From Dactylonectria macrodidyma (Eukaryota; Ascomycota; Sordariomycetes; Hypocreales; Nectriaceae), in assembly GCA_020744425.1 (NCBI GenBank), contig JAGMUV010000049.1, positions 124,001 to 188,000 on the forward strand: a stretch of 64,000 nt of DNA, written 5' to 3'. A model generated the notes under the pieces. It searched no databases and was not told where the DNA came from. It saw nothing but the letters and a program-made list of their open reading frames with translations. Position numbers and translations under genes: made by a program. Shown one piece after another: positions 63,554 through 64,000 of this stretch. Position 1 is the first letter of the stretch, and each line of letters opens with the position of its first letter.

Positions 63554-63904
63554 TTGCATCTGAAGACTTTCGCTCACAATCCAGACAGCCCCAGCGATAG
63601 CCATGAATCTCCAGGCACTGGGTCGAATCAATCCTCGGCCCTTCTTGACTATGGAGTTCCTGCTGGGCGAATCCCTAACCACCGTGTCGGCGGTTATAAT
63701 TTCACTTCTGGTGACGGGATTGGATGTGGGTATGATATAGGAACGCTGTTGACCACTGGCTTTTCCACCGCCGTGGTGATCCAGGTTGGAAGGGATCTGG
63801 GGTCTGTAATTCCGGATAGCGGCTTCATCCTGTCCCAAGTTGGGAAGGTACCACCAACAAAACCCCTGACGCTAGGCCGCTGCGGGCCAGTATCATCACG
63901 GTAG
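63554..63904 (+). CDS. Short unassigned ORF near the right edge
   Basis: 116 codons (MHLKTFAHNPDSPSDSHESP ... RCGPVSSR) with a glycine-rich centre (GGYNFTSGDGIGCGYDIG). There are no conserved motifs I recognise and it may be a chance frame. Beyond it, 63905-64000 shows nothing recognisable. Confidence 0.25.
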   Translation: MHLKTFAHNPDSPSDSHESPGTGSNQSSALLDYGVPAGRIPNHRVGGYNFTSGDGIGCGYDIGTLLTTGFSTAVVIQVGRDLGSVIPDSGFILSQVGKVPPTKPLTLGRCGPVSSR

Positions 63905-64000
63905 GTTCAACTTAAGAGTGAGGCCACGCCCCCTTTTCTTGTTGGAGCCAAGAACATTCCCCCCAAACTCACCGCCAGCAATGGCACGCCCACCCAATCC

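Noticed and set aside
1..64000. A Starship-type giant transposon captain (DUF3435)
   Set aside because: No separate captain gene was found. The recombinase-like segment at 4-6 kb is fused to a RecQ helicase and does not sit at the edge of a cargo block.
1..64000. CRISPR arrays, rRNA or tRNA genes
   Set aside because: No regularly spaced direct repeats with unique spacers and no tRNA/rRNA-like segment were noticed; gene structure is eukaryotic.

Overview
The window looks like nuclear DNA of a filamentous ascomycete (Pezizomycotina). Protein genes carry short GT-AG introns of about 50-65 bp with CTAAC-like branch sites. There are fungal Zn2Cys6 and C2H2/fungal-TF-domain regulators, an F-box protein and an FHA-kinase, together with typical fungal mobile elements: hAT, Fot1/pogo, MULE, a Helitron and a Tad1-like LINE. 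Several genes have in-frame stops that fit C-to-T change (CAA/CAG/CGA to TAA/TAG/TGA), as repeat-induced point mutation (RIP) would leave. I cannot name the species. The density of transposons and RecQ-like helicases suggests a fast-evolving accessory or subtelomere-like compartment.

Layout, left part: the 3' end of a transcription factor gene (1-667); a 2763-bp hAT element (1267-4029); a truncated RecQ-type helicase with a tyrosine-recombinase-like N-terminal region (4030-6227); a 1261-residue AT-hook protein of unknown family (6322-10107); a broken Helitron (about 10.3-15.7 kb); an AT-rich stretch; and a Fot1/pogo element (17146-19349).

Middle part (19.6-34.8 kb): single-copy metabolic genes, namely aldehyde dehydrogenase, a dead alcohol dehydrogenase, a dead carboxylesterase, a dead Zn2Cys6 regulator, a peroxisomal (PTS2) 3-ketoacyl-CoA thiolase divergently paired with a 4-coumarate-CoA-ligase-like enzyme, and an aldo/keto reductase. 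It reads as a partly decayed catabolic cluster: the CoA ligase and thiolase would activate and chain-shorten an acid by beta-oxidation, with ALDH/ADH/esterase feeding it. This is inference from gene content.

Right part: an apparently identical, oppositely oriented second hAT copy (35162-37924), a 5'-truncated LINE, an FHA-kinase gene, helicase and zinc-finger remnants, an F-box gene, and a RecQ helicase gene (50.6-61.8 kb). The RecQ gene is split by a 431-bp hAT MITE and by a nested stack: a non-autonomous hAT (52820-61617) that itself contains a full-length decayed hAT (53178-56624) and a full-length MULE (56997-61468) with an uninterrupted transposase and a second gene. Target-site duplications define every layer, and removing the layers rejoins the RecQ reading frame.

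Two points stand out. First, the 8-bp flanks of the two inverted hAT copies match across copies instead of within a copy, which indicates that the 31 kb between them was inverted by recombination. Second, the recombinase-like RecQ helicase and the adjacent co-oriented AT-hook giant gene may form one undescribed mobile module.
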